From: Tannerellaceae bacterium | GTDB lineage: Bacteria; Bacteroidota; Bacteroidia; Bacteroidales; Tannerellaceae | NCBI GenBank assembly: GCA_031279915.1 | Contig: JAITHO010000011.1 | Span: 1 to 5,971 of the forward strand | Direction of reading: 5' to 3' | DNA length: 5,971 bases | Shown: piece after piece, positions 5,806 to 5,971 of the stretch | Layout of the letters: every line of letters begins with the position of its first letter | How positions within the stretch are numbered: position 1 is the stretch's first letter | Program-made: the position numbers and the translations under genes | Notes under the pieces: model-generated | What the model was told of the DNA's origin: nothing | Databases searched by the model: none | Seen by the model: the letters and a program-made list of their open reading frames with translations, nothing else

Positions 5806-5971
5806 CTACCCTGCCCTAAACATCTTTTTCGTTAAAACAGATGGGACTCCAAAAGCTCTCATCATTGAGAGAATCCAACAGCAGTCCGTTTTATAGTAAT
5901 TCGCCACCATAAAATCGCAAAAGATAGTCCGATGGGTATTTTCCCCCCAGGGGGGATTCGTCTCCCGCGTC
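5806..5971 (-). CDS. Partial open frame entering from the right edge; 3' end of an unrecognised gene
   Basis: One minus-strand frame is open from the window edge to a TAG at 5808-5806, giving 54 residues that end SVLTKKMFRAG. It contains several Cys and Trp residues (for example KTDCCW) and possible internal ATG starts, such as the one opening MVANYYKTDCC. The stop lies 9 nt before a hairpin plus T-tract, which is a natural gene end. The other two minus-strand frames are also open from the edge for shorter distances (26 codons to a stop at 5893-5891, and 35 codons). The frame choice is therefore uncertain, and the region could be a decayed gene. I do not recognise the product. The palindrome CCCCCC-T-GGGGGG (5955-5943, minus strand) lies inside the frame. 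Confidence 0.35.
   Translation of the reverse strand, partial: TRETNPPWGENTHRTIFCDFMVANYYKTDCCWILSMMRAFGVPSVLTKKMFRAG

Noticed and set aside
5856..5871. Six-bp inverted repeat CTCTCA/TGAGAG with a short T-run on the minus strand
   Set aside because: Only four T follow the stem, and it lies inside the candidate right-edge frame. The hairpin at 5771-5796 is a better terminator.
5932..5971. Plus-strand ATG opening a frame to the right edge (MGIFPPGG...)
   Set aside because: Only 13 codons are visible, with no promoter elements upstream, and much of it is the C6/G6 palindrome. Not enough to call.

Overview
The window is a two-gene SusC/SusD outer-membrane uptake operon, read on the minus strand, from a member of the Bacteroidota and most likely the order Bacteroidales. 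Three things support this: the SusC/RagA plus SusD/RagB pair itself, which is a hallmark of the phylum; promoters of the Bacteroidota type (TTG or TTTG, then TAnnTTTG); and start codons with A/T-rich leaders and no clear Shine-Dalgarno sequence. The coding parts look moderate in GC and the spacers are strongly AT-rich. I cannot name a genus.

Layout, in the direction of transcription (right to left). At the right edge, 5806-5971 holds what may be the 3' end of an upstream minus-strand gene, closed by a hairpin plus T-tract at 5762-5796. A promoter follows (TTG, 18 bases, TAACTTTG; 5593-5621), framed by three near-identical GATTAAA motifs. It would produce a leader RNA of about 250 nt before the SusC-like gene. 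That leader holds a small hairpin, two alternative pairings of a 7-nt element, a 10-bp direct repeat and a U9 tract. Next come the SusC-like transporter (2204-5335, 1043 aa) and, after 27 bp, the SusD-like lipoprotein (497-2176, 559 aa). The operon closes with a strong intrinsic terminator (about 428-477). Beyond an apparently empty spacer, a second Bacteroidota-type promoter (143-171) points left into an open frame that starts at 119 and leaves the window.

How the genes work together: by family knowledge, the SusC-like protein is a 22-strand TonB-dependent barrel and the SusD-like lipoprotein is the substrate-capturing lid on its outer face. The substrate cannot be read from the sequence. 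The window holds no glycoside hydrolase, peptidase, sulfatase, sensor/regulator or sigma/anti-sigma pair, and the terminator directly after susD suggests a stand-alone pair. The SusC-like protein has no N-terminal STN signalling domain, so direct sigma/anti-sigma signalling through it is unlikely.

No previously undescribed protein system is evident. The least ordinary signals are in the untranslated RNA. An identical 13-nt element sits 19 and 20 nt upstream of the two start codons, and the susC leader has a possible structural switch. Both are sequence observations with inferred function.
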